Shown here: positions 27,125 to 36,187 of the stretch, piece by piece
How the letters are laid out: the number at the start of each line of letters is the position of its first letter
Position numbering within the stretch: the stretch's first letter is position 1
NCBI GenBank assembly: GCA_001725945.1
Contig: LRMT01000088.1
Location: forward strand, 1 to 39,025
Direction: 5' to 3'
Length of the DNA stretch: 39,025 bases
Source of the DNA: Cupriavidus sp. UYMMa02A
GTDB taxonomy: Bacteria; Pseudomonadota; Gammaproteobacteria; Burkholderiales; Burkholderiaceae
The notes under the pieces: model-generated
What the model saw: only the letters and a program-made list of their open reading frames with translations
Told to the model about the DNA's origin: nothing
Database searches by the model: none
Translations under genes and position numbers: made by a program

Positions 27125-28054
27125 TTACTTCAGCAGCGCCAGGGTTTCCTGCAGCGAGGCCGGGTCGAAGATCGCACCACCGGCAAGGTTGCCGTCGATG
27201 CGCTTGGTCATGCCAGCCAGCACCTTGCCCGGACCGCACTCGATCACATGCGTAATGCCTTCGGCCGCCATCTTCTGCACGCATTCCACCCAGCGAACCG
27301 GCGCGGCAGCCTGACGCACGAGGGCGTCCTTGATTGCGTCCGGATCGTTGACGATGGCCACATCCACGTTATTGACCAGCGGGATGGCCGGCGCCGCAAA
27401 CGCCAGCCCGGCCATGCGCTCGCGCAGGCGGTCCGACGCCGGCTTGAGCAGCGACGAGTGGAACGGCGCCGACACCGGCAGCGGCAGCGCGCGCTTGGCG
27501 CCCTTGGCCTTGGCGACTTCGCAGGCCTTTTCCACGCCGGCCTTGCTGCCGGCGATCACGACTTGCGACGGTGCGTTGAAATTGACCGCTTCGACCACGC
27601 CCGCAGCCGATGCTTCGGCACAGGCGGCGCGCACATCCTCATCGGACAGGCCCAGGATGGCAGCCATGCCGCCCTCGCCCACCGGCACGGCTTCCTGCAT
27701 GGCCTGCGCGCGGAAACGCACCAGCGGCACGGCGTCGGCGAACGGAATCACGCCGGCGGCGACCAGCGCCGAGTACTCGCCGAGGCTGTGGCCGGCCACC
27801 ATGGCAGGCACCGGGCCGCCGGCGTCGAGCCAGGCACGGTAGATTGCCACCGCCGCGGTCAGCATGACCGGCTGCGTGTTGGTGGTCAGGTTCAGTTCCT
27901 CGGCCGGACCTTCGGAGATCATGCGGCCGATGTCCTGCCCGAGTGCCGTCGAGGCTTCCTCCAGGGTCGCGCGCACCACGGCGTTGTCGGCGAACGCATT
28001 GAGCATGCCGACCGATTGCGAGCCCTGGCCGGGAAATACGAAAGCAAATTTCAT
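27125..28054 (-). CDS. fabD: Malonyl-CoA:ACP transacylase
   Basis: 309 residues, intact. It loads malonyl groups onto ACP. The N-terminus FAFVFPGQGSQSVGM forms the oxyanion region, the catalytic Ser is in MVAGHSLGEYSALVAAG (about residue 91), and the active-site His is in LPVSAPFHSSLL. The C-terminal HVIECGPGKVLAGMTKRI is standard. It is spaced 14 bases before fabG and 67 bases after fabH. Confidence 0.97.
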   Translation of the reverse strand: MKFAFVFPGQGSQSVGMLNAFADNAVVRATLEEASTALGQDIGRMISEGPAEELNLTTNTQPVMLTAAVAIYRAWLDAGGPVPAMVAGHSLGEYSALVAAGVIPFADAVPLVRFRAQAMQEAVPVGEGGMAAILGLSDEDVRAACAEASAAGVVEAVNFNAPSQVVIAGSKAGVEKACEVAKAKGAKRALPLPVSAPFHSSLLKPASDRLRERMAGLAFAAPAIPLVNNVDVAIVNDPDAIKDALVRQAAAPVRWVECVQKMAAEGITHVIECGPGKVLAGMTKRIDGNLAGGAIFDPASLQETLALLK

Positions 28055-28121
28055 CGGAGTGCAATCCTAGATTTGAATACCGGTAGCCGCGCGGCCGGCA
28101 TCGCCTGCCGCGCCGGCCTCG

Positions 28122-29101
28122 TTACATGCGCACCAGCGCGGCGCCCCAGGTGAAGCCGCCGCCTACGCCTTCCAGCAGCACGGTCTGGCCCGGACGGATG
28201 CGCCCGTCGCGCACCGCGGCATCGAGCGCCAGCGGAATCGAAGCGGCCGAGGTATTGCCGTGCTCCTGCACGACGGCCACCATGCGCTCGGCCGGCAGGC
28301 CGAGCTTGCGCGCCGTGCCCTGCATGATGCGGATATTAGCCTGGTGCGGAATCAGCCAGTCGACCTGTTCAGCTGGACTTCAGCGGCCGCCATGGCCTCG
28401 CGCGCCACCTTGTCCAGCACGTTCACGGCCAGCTTGAATACGGCCTGGCCGTCCATGCGCAGGAATGGGTTGCCGGTGATGGCACCGCCGGAAACGTTGC
28501 CGGGCACGCACAGGATATCGACGTGACTGCCATCGGAATGCATCGCGGTCGACAGGATGCCTGGCTCGTCGGATGCCGACAGCAGGACCGCGCCCGCGCC
28601 GTCGCCGAACAGCACGCAGGTGGTGCGGTCGTTGAAGTCGAGAATGCGCGAGAACACTTCGGCACCGATCACCAGCACATTGCGGTGCGAGCCGCTGCGG
28701 ATGAACTTGTCGGCCGTGGCCAGCGCATACACGAAGCCCGAGCACACTGCCTGCAGGTCGAAGGCCGCGCACTGGTTGGTGATGCCAAGCTTGTTCTGGA
28801 CGATGCACGCCGTGCTCGGGAACACGAAGTCAGGCGTCGACGTCGCCACCAGGATCAGGTCGATGCTCTGGCGGTCGATGCCGGCGGCCTGGATAGCCTG
28901 CTCGGCAGCCTTGACGGCCAGGTCACTGCTGGTCACATCCGGTTCGGCCCAGTGGCGCGCCGAGATGCCGCTGCGCGAGAAGATCCACTCGTCGCTGGTC
29001 TCGATGCCCTTCTCGGCAAGCTGCGCCGCCAGATCATGGTTGGTCACGCGCCGCGGGGGCAGGTAGCTCCCGGTACCGATGATTTTTGCGTACTTGGTCA
29101 T
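28122..29101 (-). CDS. fabH: Beta-ketoacyl-ACP synthase III (frame broken once)
   Basis: It initiates fatty-acid synthesis by condensing an acyl-CoA with malonyl-ACP; 326 residues after repair. The catalytic Cys is in [14 protein letters not shown] (about residue 115), His in [12 protein letters not shown] and Asn in [17 protein letters not shown] read as G at about 28370 breaks the frame just before the PHQAN motif; one added base gives [15 protein letters not shown]. The C-terminus [15 protein letters not shown] is the family end. It lies 52 bases after the true plsX stop. Confidence 0.96.
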
Positions 29102-29153
29102 GTAGTGTCGGATCGATTTGTCCGTATGGCAGCCTCGGGCGCGGCCCGATGCA

Positions 29154-30228
29154 TCAGGCGGCGCGGGTGCTGGGGTGCGGGGTTGGTGCTGTCTCCGGGC
29201 TGGCCGGCGCAGCGCCCGCAGCGCTGGTCTTGTCGGCGAATGCCCTTGCTATGCGTTCGATGACGCCGTTCTTGGCGGCATCATACCCGCGTTGATCGCC
29301 CATTCAAAAGAATGGGCATCGGCCGACCCGTGACTCTTGATCACCAGCCGCGCAGGCCCAGCAGCGAGGCACCGTTGTAGCGCGCCGGATCCAGCCGTTT
29401 GGCCAGGCGGGAGAGCACCGGCATGGCAATGCCCGCCAGCAGCTTGGTGAACCAGGAGCGGGTGAATTCTTCCTTGATCATGCGGCCGATCATCTTGGCC
29501 AGGCCTTCGGTGCTCTTGAGCGCCACATTGCCGACGAAGCCATCGCACACGACGATATCGGTCGTGCCCTTGAAGATGTCATTGCCTTCCACGTTGCCGT
29601 GGAAATTCAGCCCCGAGGCACGCAGCAGTTCACCTGCACGCTTGACCACCTCGTTGCCCTTGATGACCTCTTCGCCGATGTTGAGCAGGCCCACCGTGGG
29701 GTGTTCCTTATGGTCCACCACAGCCACCATGGCCTCGGCCATGCGTGCGAACTGAAGCAGGTGCTCCGGCTCGCAATCGGCATTGGCACCAAGGTCGAGC
29801 ACCGTGGTACCCCAGCCCTGCTCGTTCGGAATGGTGGTGGCAATCGCCGGGCGTTCGATGCCTTCGAGCGTCTTCAGCACATAGCGCGACACTGCCATCA
29901 GCGCACCGGTGTTGCCGGCGGAAATGCAGGCGCCCGCGAGGCCTTCCTTGACCTGGGTCACCGCGACCCGCATCGAGGAATCCTTCTTCTTGCGAAGCGC
30001 CACTTCGACGGGGTCATCCATGGTGATGACCTCGGTCGCCGGCACGATGCTGACGCGCGGATGGTCCTGCGCGTGCAGCTTCTTGAGCTGCGCCTGGATG
30101 GCGTCGGGCAAGCCGACCAGCACCACCGCGGCATCGTCATGGCTGGAAAGAAAACTGATCGCTGCCGGGACAGTCACGGAAACACCGTGGTCGCCGCCCA
30201 TGCAGTCGATAGCGATTTTGATCGTCAT
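29154..30228 (-). CDS. plsX: Phosphate acyltransferase PlsX (frame broken twice)
   Basis: PlsX makes acyl-phosphate from acyl-ACP for glycerolipid synthesis. The start [15 protein letters not shown] is the family signature, followed by [39 protein letters not shown] and [18 protein letters not shown]. The open frame stops at 29341, but one added base at about 29346 and another at about 29292 (AAA read as AA) give [18 protein letters not shown], then [19 protein letters not shown] and a Pro/Ala-rich tail ending at TGA 29156..29154, 358 residues. The SHGSADA segment is the known PlsX C-terminal motif, so the short version is wrong. Confidence 0.93.
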
Positions 30229-30291
30229 TGTTCCGGATACGGATTACGCATCGGCGCCGGCCAAGGCCGGTGCGCGTCCCGAGCGCCCAAC

Positions 30292-30318
30292 AAAAGCGGC
30301 AACGATCTTGCCGCTTTT
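30292..30318. terminator. Strong terminator-like hairpin between rpmF and plsX
   Basis: AAAAGCGGCAA (30292-30302) and TTGCCGCTTTT (30308-30318) form an 11-base perfect stem with a CGATC loop. On the minus strand, the direction of rpmF and plsX, the stem ends in TTTTGTT. It lies 58 bases after rpmF and 64 before plsX. It looks like a full rho-independent terminator inside a cluster that is one operon in many proteobacteria. Confidence 0.8.
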
Positions 30319-30376
30319 TTGTTTCTGATCTACAGGCATGCGCGAGCGAGACGCAATGTCACGCCGAACGAAGCGA

Positions 30377-30556
30377 TCAGTCGTTCTTGGTCTTGATGAC
30401 CTTGCGACCACGGTAGTAGCCGTTCGGGCTCACGTGGTGACGCAGGTGAGTTTCGCCGGTGGTCGGCTCAACTGCCAGCGGGGCGACCGACAGGTGGTCG
30501 TGCGAACGATGCATGCCGCGCTTGGACGGCGACTTCTTGTTCTGTTGAACAGCCAT
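30377..30556 (-). CDS. rpmF: 50S ribosomal protein L32
   Basis: 59 residues. The start [20 protein letters not shown] is the standard L32 N-terminus, and the protein ends [13 protein letters not shown]. No zinc-binding Cys pairs are present, so this is the Cys-free type. AAGGAGT lies upstream of the ATG (minus strand of about 30560-30566). Order yceD-rpmF-plsX matches other proteobacteria. The frame is intact. Confidence 0.97.
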   Translation of the reverse strand: MAVQQNKKSPSKRGMHRSHDHLSVAPLAVEPTTGETHLRHHVSPNGYYRGRKVIKTKND

Positions 30557-30676
30557 GATGACTCCTTCGAGAATTTTTCAATATTAACACACGCACCCTG
30601 CGCTAGGCGTAGCCGGGGCCCGGCCGGATGCTTCAACCACTACCCGCAAGACCTTGCGTCGTGCCGCGCCGCGGCA

Positions 30677-31280
30677 TCAGTGCTTGGTCTTCAGGCCGGC
30701 CAGCGCCGCGAAGGGCGATGGCCGCTTTTCCTCTTCTTCGGGCGGAGCTCAGGCTCCACCTCACCGTCCGCGCCAGTCACGAGACTCTCGTGTACCACCG
30801 GGCAGACGGCATGCTTGGCGCCGCCGGCAACGCCAGCAACACCTCGTCCTCAATCAGTTCCAGCAACGAAAACCGCTTGGAGCCGACAATCGCATCGAGC
30901 TCGTCATCGTCCATTGGCGCGGCGTCGGCCACGGCATCGCTGGCGAACACCTCAAAGCCCATCGACGTAGCGACGGGTTCCGCATAGACATCCAGGCAAC
31001 GCTGGCACTCCAGCCACACGTGGCCATTCACCGCGAGATGCAGGAACAGGCGCTGCACCATCGGCGCGCCCGGCTCGGTGGCCTCTTCGCGCACAGAACC
31101 GGTGGCCGTATACGTAAACACCTCGTCCGGCGCCGAAGCTGGCGCTTGTGCGGCCGTCTCGGCTAAGATGCGCGGCAAATCCCGCACCGGCACTTCGCCC
31201 GCTGCGCTGCCGCCCTTGCGGCAAAAAGCAAAGAGATCTAGCTCGCGCAGGTCGATCGGCTGGGTCATATTGCTGCTCAT
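30677..31280 (-). CDS. yceD: YceD/DUF177 family protein (frame broken twice)
   Basis: About 201 residues after repair. DUF177 proteins are encoded next to rpmF and are implicated in 23S rRNA/50S biogenesis. The central motif WLECQRCLDVYAEPV has the conserved CxxC pair, followed by an acidic stretch (MDDDELDAIVG) and LLELIEDEVLLALPAAP. Missing bases at about 30820 and 30744 restore KHAVCPVVHESLVTGADGE and the Glu-rich end leading to RPSPFAALAGLKTKH. The start MSSNMTQPIDLRELD could also be at the second Met. It is divergent from yceF/maf. Confidence 0.88.
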
Positions 31281-31435
31281 GCTGGGTTCACCACATCCGG
31301 GATCAGCAGCCCCTCAGGCGGCCGGCAACACATGTTCGGATGCAGCTAAACGCGCGATTATAAGACGAAAACCGCTCCGCGGTCAAAGGCCTTGACCGCA
31401 TCGCCCCTTGAATTCCTGTTCCGCTTCAATCACTT

Positions 31436-32034
31436 ATGACTTCACAACTGCTTCCCAGACTGATCCTGGGCTCCAGTTCGCCCTACCGCCGCGAGTTGCT
31501 CGAACGGCTGCGCCTGCCTTTCGAGGTAGCGGTGCCCGACATCGATGAAACCCCGCTGACTGGCGAAACGCCCGATGCCACGGCGTTGCGCCTGTCGCTG
31601 AACAAGGCGGAGGCCATCGCGCAACAGCACCCGGGCGCACTGGTCATCGGGTCGGACCAGGTGCTGACGCTCGACGGCCGGCAGATGGGCAAGCCCGGAT
31701 CGCATGACAAGGCCCGCGAGCAGTTGTGCCTGATGCGCGGACGTACCGCCACGTTCCATTCCGCGCTCTGCCTGCTCGATGGCCGCACCGGCCAGTCGCA
31801 GCTTGCCGACGTGCAGACGCGCGTCACATTGCGCGACCTTAGCGACGCCGAGATCGATGCGTACCTGCGCCTCGAAAAGCCTTACGATGTCGCCGGCAGC
31901 GCGAAGTCGGAAGGCTGGGCATCGCGCTGCTGTCGCGCGTGGAGTCGGATGACCCGACCGCGCTGGTCGGCCTTCCGCTGATCGCGCTCACGACGATGCT
32001 GCGCCAGGCTGGTTACCCCTTCTTTGCCGCATGA
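31436..32034 (+). CDS. yceF: Maf-family nucleotide pyrophosphatase, YceF type (frame broken once)
   Basis: A house-cleaning pyrophosphatase for modified nucleotides; YceF-type members hydrolyse 7-methyl-GTP. The start [20 protein letters not shown] is the Maf N-terminal loop. Active-site segments are [20 protein letters not shown] and [20 protein letters not shown]. One missing base at about 31914 breaks the end; repair gives [20 protein letters not shown] and the tail GYPFFAA, 199 residues. The stop overlaps the next gene's ATG (ATGA). Divergence from yceD-rpmF matches the E. coli arrangement and supports the YceF subtype. Confidence 0.9.
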
Positions 32035-32780
32035 ACGGCACCAACACGATGAGCGGCACTCTTTTCCTGATTCCCAACACGCTGGGCAAGCGCGATGAAG
32101 CCGATCCGCTGACCGATGTCATTCCGGCAGGCGTCCAGCAGGTCACAGCGCGGCTGGACTATCTGGTCGCGGAGAATGCCAAGACCGCGCGCGCCTTTCT
32201 GAAGAAACTGGGCGAAACGTGCCCGCTGGCGCGCCCGATCCAGCAGATCGAAATCCGCGAACTCAACGTCAATACACGTGCCGATGCGCTCGCTGATCTG
32301 CTCGCCCCGCTGGCCGAGGGCCGCGACGGCGGCCTACTGTCCGAAGCCGGCGTGCCGGCCGTGGCGGACCCGGGTGCAGAACTGGTGCGGCTTGCCCATG
32401 CCCGCGGCATTCGCGTGCGTCCGCTGGTCGGGCCCAGCTCGATCCTGCTCGCCGTGATGGGATCAGGACTGAACGGCCAGAGTTTTGCCTTCAACGGCTA
32501 CCTGCCCGTGGACGCAGACGAGCGGGCGAAGCGGCTGCGCGAACTGGAACAGCACTCACGCAAGTTCCGCCAGACCCAGGTGTGGATCGAAACGCCTTAT
32601 CGCAACGGCGCCCTGCTCGACGCACTGCGCCAGCACTGCGCGGGCACCACCTTGCTGTCGGTGGCCGTGGATCTCACGCTGCCGACCGAGACCATCGTCA
32701 CGCTGCCGCTCTCCCACTGGCGGCCGAACCGGCTGGACCTGCACAAGCGCCCGGCCATCTTTTCACTGCTCGCAGGCTGA
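32031..32780 (+). CDS. SAM-dependent methyltransferase, tetrapyrrole-methylase (RsmI-like) family
   Basis: 249 residues, intact. The fold is that of tetrapyrrole/RsmI methylases: [15 protein letters not shown] at the N-terminus, [20 protein letters not shown] (the conserved D-P-G loop) and [20 protein letters not shown], then [20 protein letters not shown] and [17 protein letters not shown]. RsmI 2'-O-methylates C1402 of 16S rRNA, but this shorter type lacks clear RsmI-specific features and its substrate is unknown. It is translationally coupled to yceF. A hairpin follows at 32828. Confidence 0.85.
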   Translation: MNGTNTMSGTLFLIPNTLGKRDEADPLTDVIPAGVQQVTARLDYLVAENAKTARAFLKKLGETCPLARPIQQIEIRELNVNTRADALADLLAPLAEGRDGGLLSEAGVPAVADPGAELVRLAHARGIRVRPLVGPSSILLAVMGSGLNGQSFAFNGYLPVDADERAKRLRELEQHSRKFRQTQVWIETPYRNGALLDALRQHCAGTTLLSVAVDLTLPTETIVTLPLSHWRPNRLDLHKRPAIFSLLAG

Positions 32781-32827
32781 AGCGGCGCGAACGCCCGGAA
32801 CCAGGACCTCCGAGCCGCGTCCGACAG

Positions 32828-32848
32828 GGACCGCCCGGGAGGCGGTCC
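32828..32848. terminator. Candidate bidirectional terminator
   Basis: GGACCGCC-CGGGA-GGCGGTCC is an 8-base perfect stem in the 76-base gap between two convergent genes. Neither side has a long T-tract, so the call rests on position and stability. Confidence 0.45.
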
Positions 32849-32856
32849 GCTCCCGC

Positions 32857-34041
32857 TTATCGCATGCCCTGCAGGCCCGTGCTCCAGAGCATCGTCTTCA
32901 TCGCGGCCGTGCCAACCGCCGCACCGAAACGCTTGGCCACGCGTTCGGCGATGTTTTCCTTGACGGTGTAGTCGACGATATCCTCGGCCTTGAACAGGTC
33001 GCGCGCGACATAGTCCGCGCTGCCGAGGCCATCGGCCAGCCCCAGCTCGACGCTGCGCTCGCCCGACCAGAACAGCCCCGAGAACAGTTCCGGATCGCTC
33101 TTGAGGCGGTCGCCGCGCCCTTCCTTCACCACGTCGATGAATTGCTGGTGGATCTCCTTGAGCATCGCCTCGGCATAGGCCTTCTGCCTGGGCACCTGGG
33201 GCGAGAACGGATCCAGCATGCCTTTGTTGGCCCCCGAGGTGTAGAGGCGGCGCTCCACACCGAGCTTGTCCATCAGGCCGGTAAAACCGAAGCCGTCCAT
33301 CAGCACACCGATCGACCCGACGATGCTCGCCTTGTCGACATAGATCTTGTCCGCGGCGGCCGCGACATAGTAGCCACCCGACGCGCAGATCTCTTCCACG
33401 ACCACATAGAACGGCTTGGATGGGTACTGCGTGCGCAGGCGGTGAATCTCATCATTGATGATGCCCGCCTGCACCGGCGAACCACCGGGCGAGTTGATCT
33501 TCAGGATCACGCCAGCCGCATTGCTGTCGGCAAAGGCCGCCTGCAGCGATGCGTTGATCGATTCCGCGCTGGCCGGCGTGCCTGCCGCAATCTCGCCCTC
33601 CAGCGAAACCATGGCGGTGTGCCGGCCCGAGCCGATTGCAGTGTCGCCCTTGAAATCGAACACGGCAAGGAAGATCAGGAGCAGCACCGCCAGACCGGCG
33701 AGCCGGAAGAAGATGCGCCAGCGGCGCGCGGCACGCTGCTCGCGCAGCGTCGCCATCAACACCTTCTCGAGCACATCGCGCTCCCAGCCCGCGCCGCCGC
33801 CGACGGGTGCGCTGCCCTTGCCGCTTTCCATGCGCGCCTTGCGTTCGCCGGCCTCGCGGCGCGCGGCATCGTCGCCGGCACGCAGTTCGCGTTCGAGCGG
33901 GTAGTCGGCATTCTGGACCGTCTCGAGACGTTCCGCCCCGCCTTCGCTGGCGGCGCCTCCCGGCGCTGCGGCCGGGCTGGCGACCCCGTGTTCGTCCGGT
34001 TGACCCGATTCGCCAAAAGGCGGTTTCTGCTGTTCTGTCAT
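32857..34041 (-). CDS. S49-family signal peptide peptidase-type protease
   Basis: 394 residues, intact. A polar Pro/Glu/Ala-rich cytoplasmic N-terminus of about 105 residues precedes one membrane helix (FFRLAGLAVLLLIFLAVFDF, residues about 112-131) and a periplasmic SppA-like domain. Landmarks are ILKINSPGGSPVQAG, the catalytic Ser in VVEEICASGGYYVAAAAD and the Lys in LYTSGANKGMLDPFSP. The size matches the short single-domain (SohB/SppA36-like) type, not the duplicated E. coli SppA. It follows the Rieske and phosphatase genes on the same strand. The long N-terminal extension is poorly conserved in such proteins. Confidence 0.9.
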   Translation of the reverse strand: MTEQQKPPFGESGQPDEHGVASPAAAPGGAASEGGAERLETVQNADYPLERELRAGDDAARREAGERKARMESGKGSAPVGGGAGWERDVLEKVLMATLREQRAARRWRIFFRLAGLAVLLLIFLAVFDFKGDTAIGSGRHTAMVSLEGEIAAGTPASAESINASLQAAFADSNAAGVILKINSPGGSPVQAGIINDEIHRLRTQYPSKPFYVVVEEICASGGYYVAAAADKIYVDKASIVGSIGVLMDGFGFTGLMDKLGVERRLYTSGANKGMLDPFSPQVPRQKAYAEAMLKEIHQQFIDVVKEGRGDRLKSDPELFSGLFWSGERSVELGLADGLGSADYVARDLFKAEDIVDYTVKENIAERVAKRFGAAVGTAAMKTMLWSTGLQGMR

Positions 34042-34092
34042 GCAAGTGACTCGTGGAAGGGCTCTAGGAAGGGCTGGCGCGACACGGCCGGC

Positions 34093-34494
34093 TTATGCAT
34101 CAGCCACAGGTTCGGCTGGACAGTATGGCGCTTCAGGCACCCAGAATACCTTGCCTTCACGCTCTTCGATGCGAAGCTTGACCAACGCGGCACCTCGGCA
34201 TGGCCCGCCGATGCATAACCCGCTGTCGGGCTCGTACATGGCTCCATGTGTCGCACAGATCAAGTATAGGCCCGAGGACTCGAAAAACTGTCCCTCCTGC
34301 CAGTCCAGCTCCATGGCCACATGGGCGCACTGGTTCAGGTAGCCATGCACGGCGCCGTCAAAGCGGACCGCGAACGCGCTCACCTGGCGCGTATGGATTT
34401 CGACGGTAAAGCGCACGCCTGCCCCGCCGTCGGCCAGCGCTTCGGCCGGACACAGGAACTGCGCGGCAACGCCTTCGGTGCCGGACTCAGGCAT
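34093..34494 (-). CDS. Small Rieske [2Fe-2S] protein
   Basis: 133 residues, intact. Both cluster motifs are present: C-x-H in YLNQCAHVAMELDW and C-x2-H in LICATHGAMYEPDSGLCIG, with the G-x-C-x-G loop after the second. There is no signal peptide or membrane segment, so this is a soluble ferredoxin-like Rieske protein, not a cytochrome bc1 subunit. The start overlaps the end of the phosphatase gene by 8 bases. It lies between gph and an S49 protease downstream of rluC. Its redox partner is unknown. Confidence 0.88.
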   Translation of the reverse strand: MPESGTEGVAAQFLCPAEALADGGAGVRFTVEIHTRQVSAFAVRFDGAVHGYLNQCAHVAMELDWQEGQFFESSGLYLICATHGAMYEPDSGLCIGGPCRGAALVKLRIEEREGKVFWVPEAPYCPAEPVADA

Positions 34495-35146
34495 TCGCCA
34501 GCAACCATTCCGTCAGGTCGCCAATCGAACCGGCGCAATGCAGTGGCGTCATCGCGCGCAGCGAATCCTCGGGATGCGCCCCGTAAGTTACACCGATGCC
34601 GTGCGCGCCAGCGTTGGCGGCCATCTGGAGGTCATGCGTTGTGTCGCCGATCATGACCGTGCGCTCCATGTCCTGGCCCAGCTCGCGAGTCAGTTCCTGC
34701 AACATCGCCGGATGCGGCTTGGAAAAGCTCTCGTCCGCGCAGCGCGTGGCGTCGAAAAGCTGCGTCAGGCGACTTGCCGCCAGCGCGCGCTGCAGGCCAA
34801 CACGCGTCTTGCCCGTCGCCACGCCAAGGAAATAGTGTTCACCGTGCAAGGCTTCGAGCATTTCGCGCACGCCGGCGAACAGCACCAGCTCGGCGTCACG
34901 CGTCAGGAAGTGGTAGCGATAGCGCTCGGCAAGCCGCGGGTAGTCGGATGGATCCAGCGTCGGGACGGCATAGGACAGCGCATCCTTCAGGCCCAGGCCG
35001 ATCACATGGCTCGCGGCGCTGTCGTCGGGCACCGGCAGGCCCAGGTCCTTGCTGGCCAACTGGATGCACTTGGCGATGGTCGGGGTGGAATCCATCAGGG
35101 TTCCGTCCCAGTCGAACACGATCAGGTCAAATCTCTGCCTGGCCAT
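34487..35146 (-). CDS. HAD-family phosphatase, phosphoglycolate-phosphatase-like
   Basis: 219 residues from the ATG at 35146. Motif I is IVFDWDGTLMDST with the nucleophile and acid Asp pair, motif II Thr in LGVATGKTRVGL, motif III Lys in ESFSKPHPAMLQELT and motif IV MIGDTTHDLQMAANAG. The helical cap lies between motifs I and II. This is the Gph/PpaX-like type; the exact substrate cannot be told. The start overlaps the rluC end by 20 bases, and the end overlaps the Rieske start by 8, so these genes are coupled. The frame is intact. Confidence 0.9.
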   Translation of the reverse strand: MARQRFDLIVFDWDGTLMDSTPTIAKCIQLASKDLGLPVPDDSAASHVIGLGLKDALSYAVPTLDPSDYPRLAERYRYHFLTRDAELVLFAGVREMLEALHGEHYFLGVATGKTRVGLQRALAASRLTQLFDATRCADESFSKPHPAMLQELTRELGQDMERTVMIGDTTHDLQMAANAGAHGIGVTYGAHPEDSLRAMTPLHCAGSIGDLTEWLLANA

Positions 35147-36187
35147 TTGGTTCCTTGTTGGCGTGGCGGGCGCCCTGCTTCGGGGCGTCCTGGTTGCTCT
35201 GGCTGCGCAATTGTTGCAGGAATCCGGTGCATTCGTCCGGTAGTGGCGCGGCCACCACAAGCGGCTCCCCCGTGCCCGGATGGACAAACGTCAACTTGTG
35301 CGCGTGCAGGAACATGCGCTTGATGCCCGGGCGCGCGCCCGCCCGGGCCAATCGCTTGTTGAGCGCGAAGTCGCCGTATTTATCGTCCCCGATGATCGGA
35401 TAGCCCGAATGCGCCAGGTGCACACGGATCTGGTGCGTGCGGCCGGTCTTCAACTCGGCCTCGAGCAGCGTGAAGCCCGCAAATGCTTCAACCCGGCTGA
35501 ATACCGTATGCGACGCCAGGCCGTCTTCCTGCACCCGGACACGGCGCTCGCCGTCAGGCGTGCTGTATTTATATAGCGCCAGCCGGACATGCTGACGATT
35601 GTTCGGGAATTCCCCGGCCACACAGGCAAAGTAGCGCTTGTCCATGCTGTTGCCGCGGATCTGTTCGTGCAGGCCGACCAGCGCCGAACGCTTCTTGGCA
35701 AGGACCAGGATGCCGGACGTCTCGCGGTCCAGCCGGTGGACCAGTTCGAGGAACTTCGCCTGCGGCCGCGCCTTGCGCAGCTGCTCAATGACACCGAATG
35801 CGACCCCGGAACCACCGTGAACCGCTACACCGGCTGGCTTGTTGATGACCAGCAGGTGCGCATCCTCGAACAGTACGGGGAAATCGGCTGCCGGTACTGC
35901 CTGCCGGCCGGCGGCTGTGAAGCCTCCGCCACCCGCATCGGCGGAATGCGCACCACATCCCCGATCTGCAGGCGGTAGGTCGCATCGACGCGCCCCTTGT
36001 TGACACGCACCTCACCGGAGCGCAGCACCCGGTAGATGTGGCTCTTCGGTACCCCCTTGGAAACCTTCAGCAGGAAGTTGTCGATACGCTGCCCGTCGGC
36101 GCCTTCGTCAATCGTGACGTACGCCACCTGGGGGCCAGCCGGCGCAGACTTTGCCCCTGTTTCAATTTGATGGCGTAACTCATTCAT
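35127..36187 (-). CDS. rluC: 23S rRNA pseudouridine synthase RluC (frame broken once)
   Basis: RluC makes pseudouridines 955, 2504 and 2580 in 23S rRNA. The N-terminal S4 domain (residues about 30-85) has QRIDNFLLKVSKGVPKSHIY and RSGEVRVNKGRVDATYRLQ. The catalytic Asp is in LVHRLDRETSGILVLAKKR. The C-terminal half shows KTGRTHQIRVHLAHSGYPII and GDDKYGD. One missing base near 35897-35903 joins two frames, giving VPAADFPVLFEDAHLLVINK and 353 residues. The ATG at 36187 is chosen; a TTG two codons upstream is also open. A GAGGAA lies about 13 bases before. It is divergent from rne, as in E. coli. Confidence 0.93.

Noticed and set aside
29298..29317. Perfect 8-base hairpin GCCCATTC-AAAA-GAATGGGC just after the apparent plsX stop, first taken as a terminator
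   Set aside because: After the frame is repaired it lies inside plsX and encodes the conserved [11 protein letters not shown] segment, so the symmetry is coincidental.
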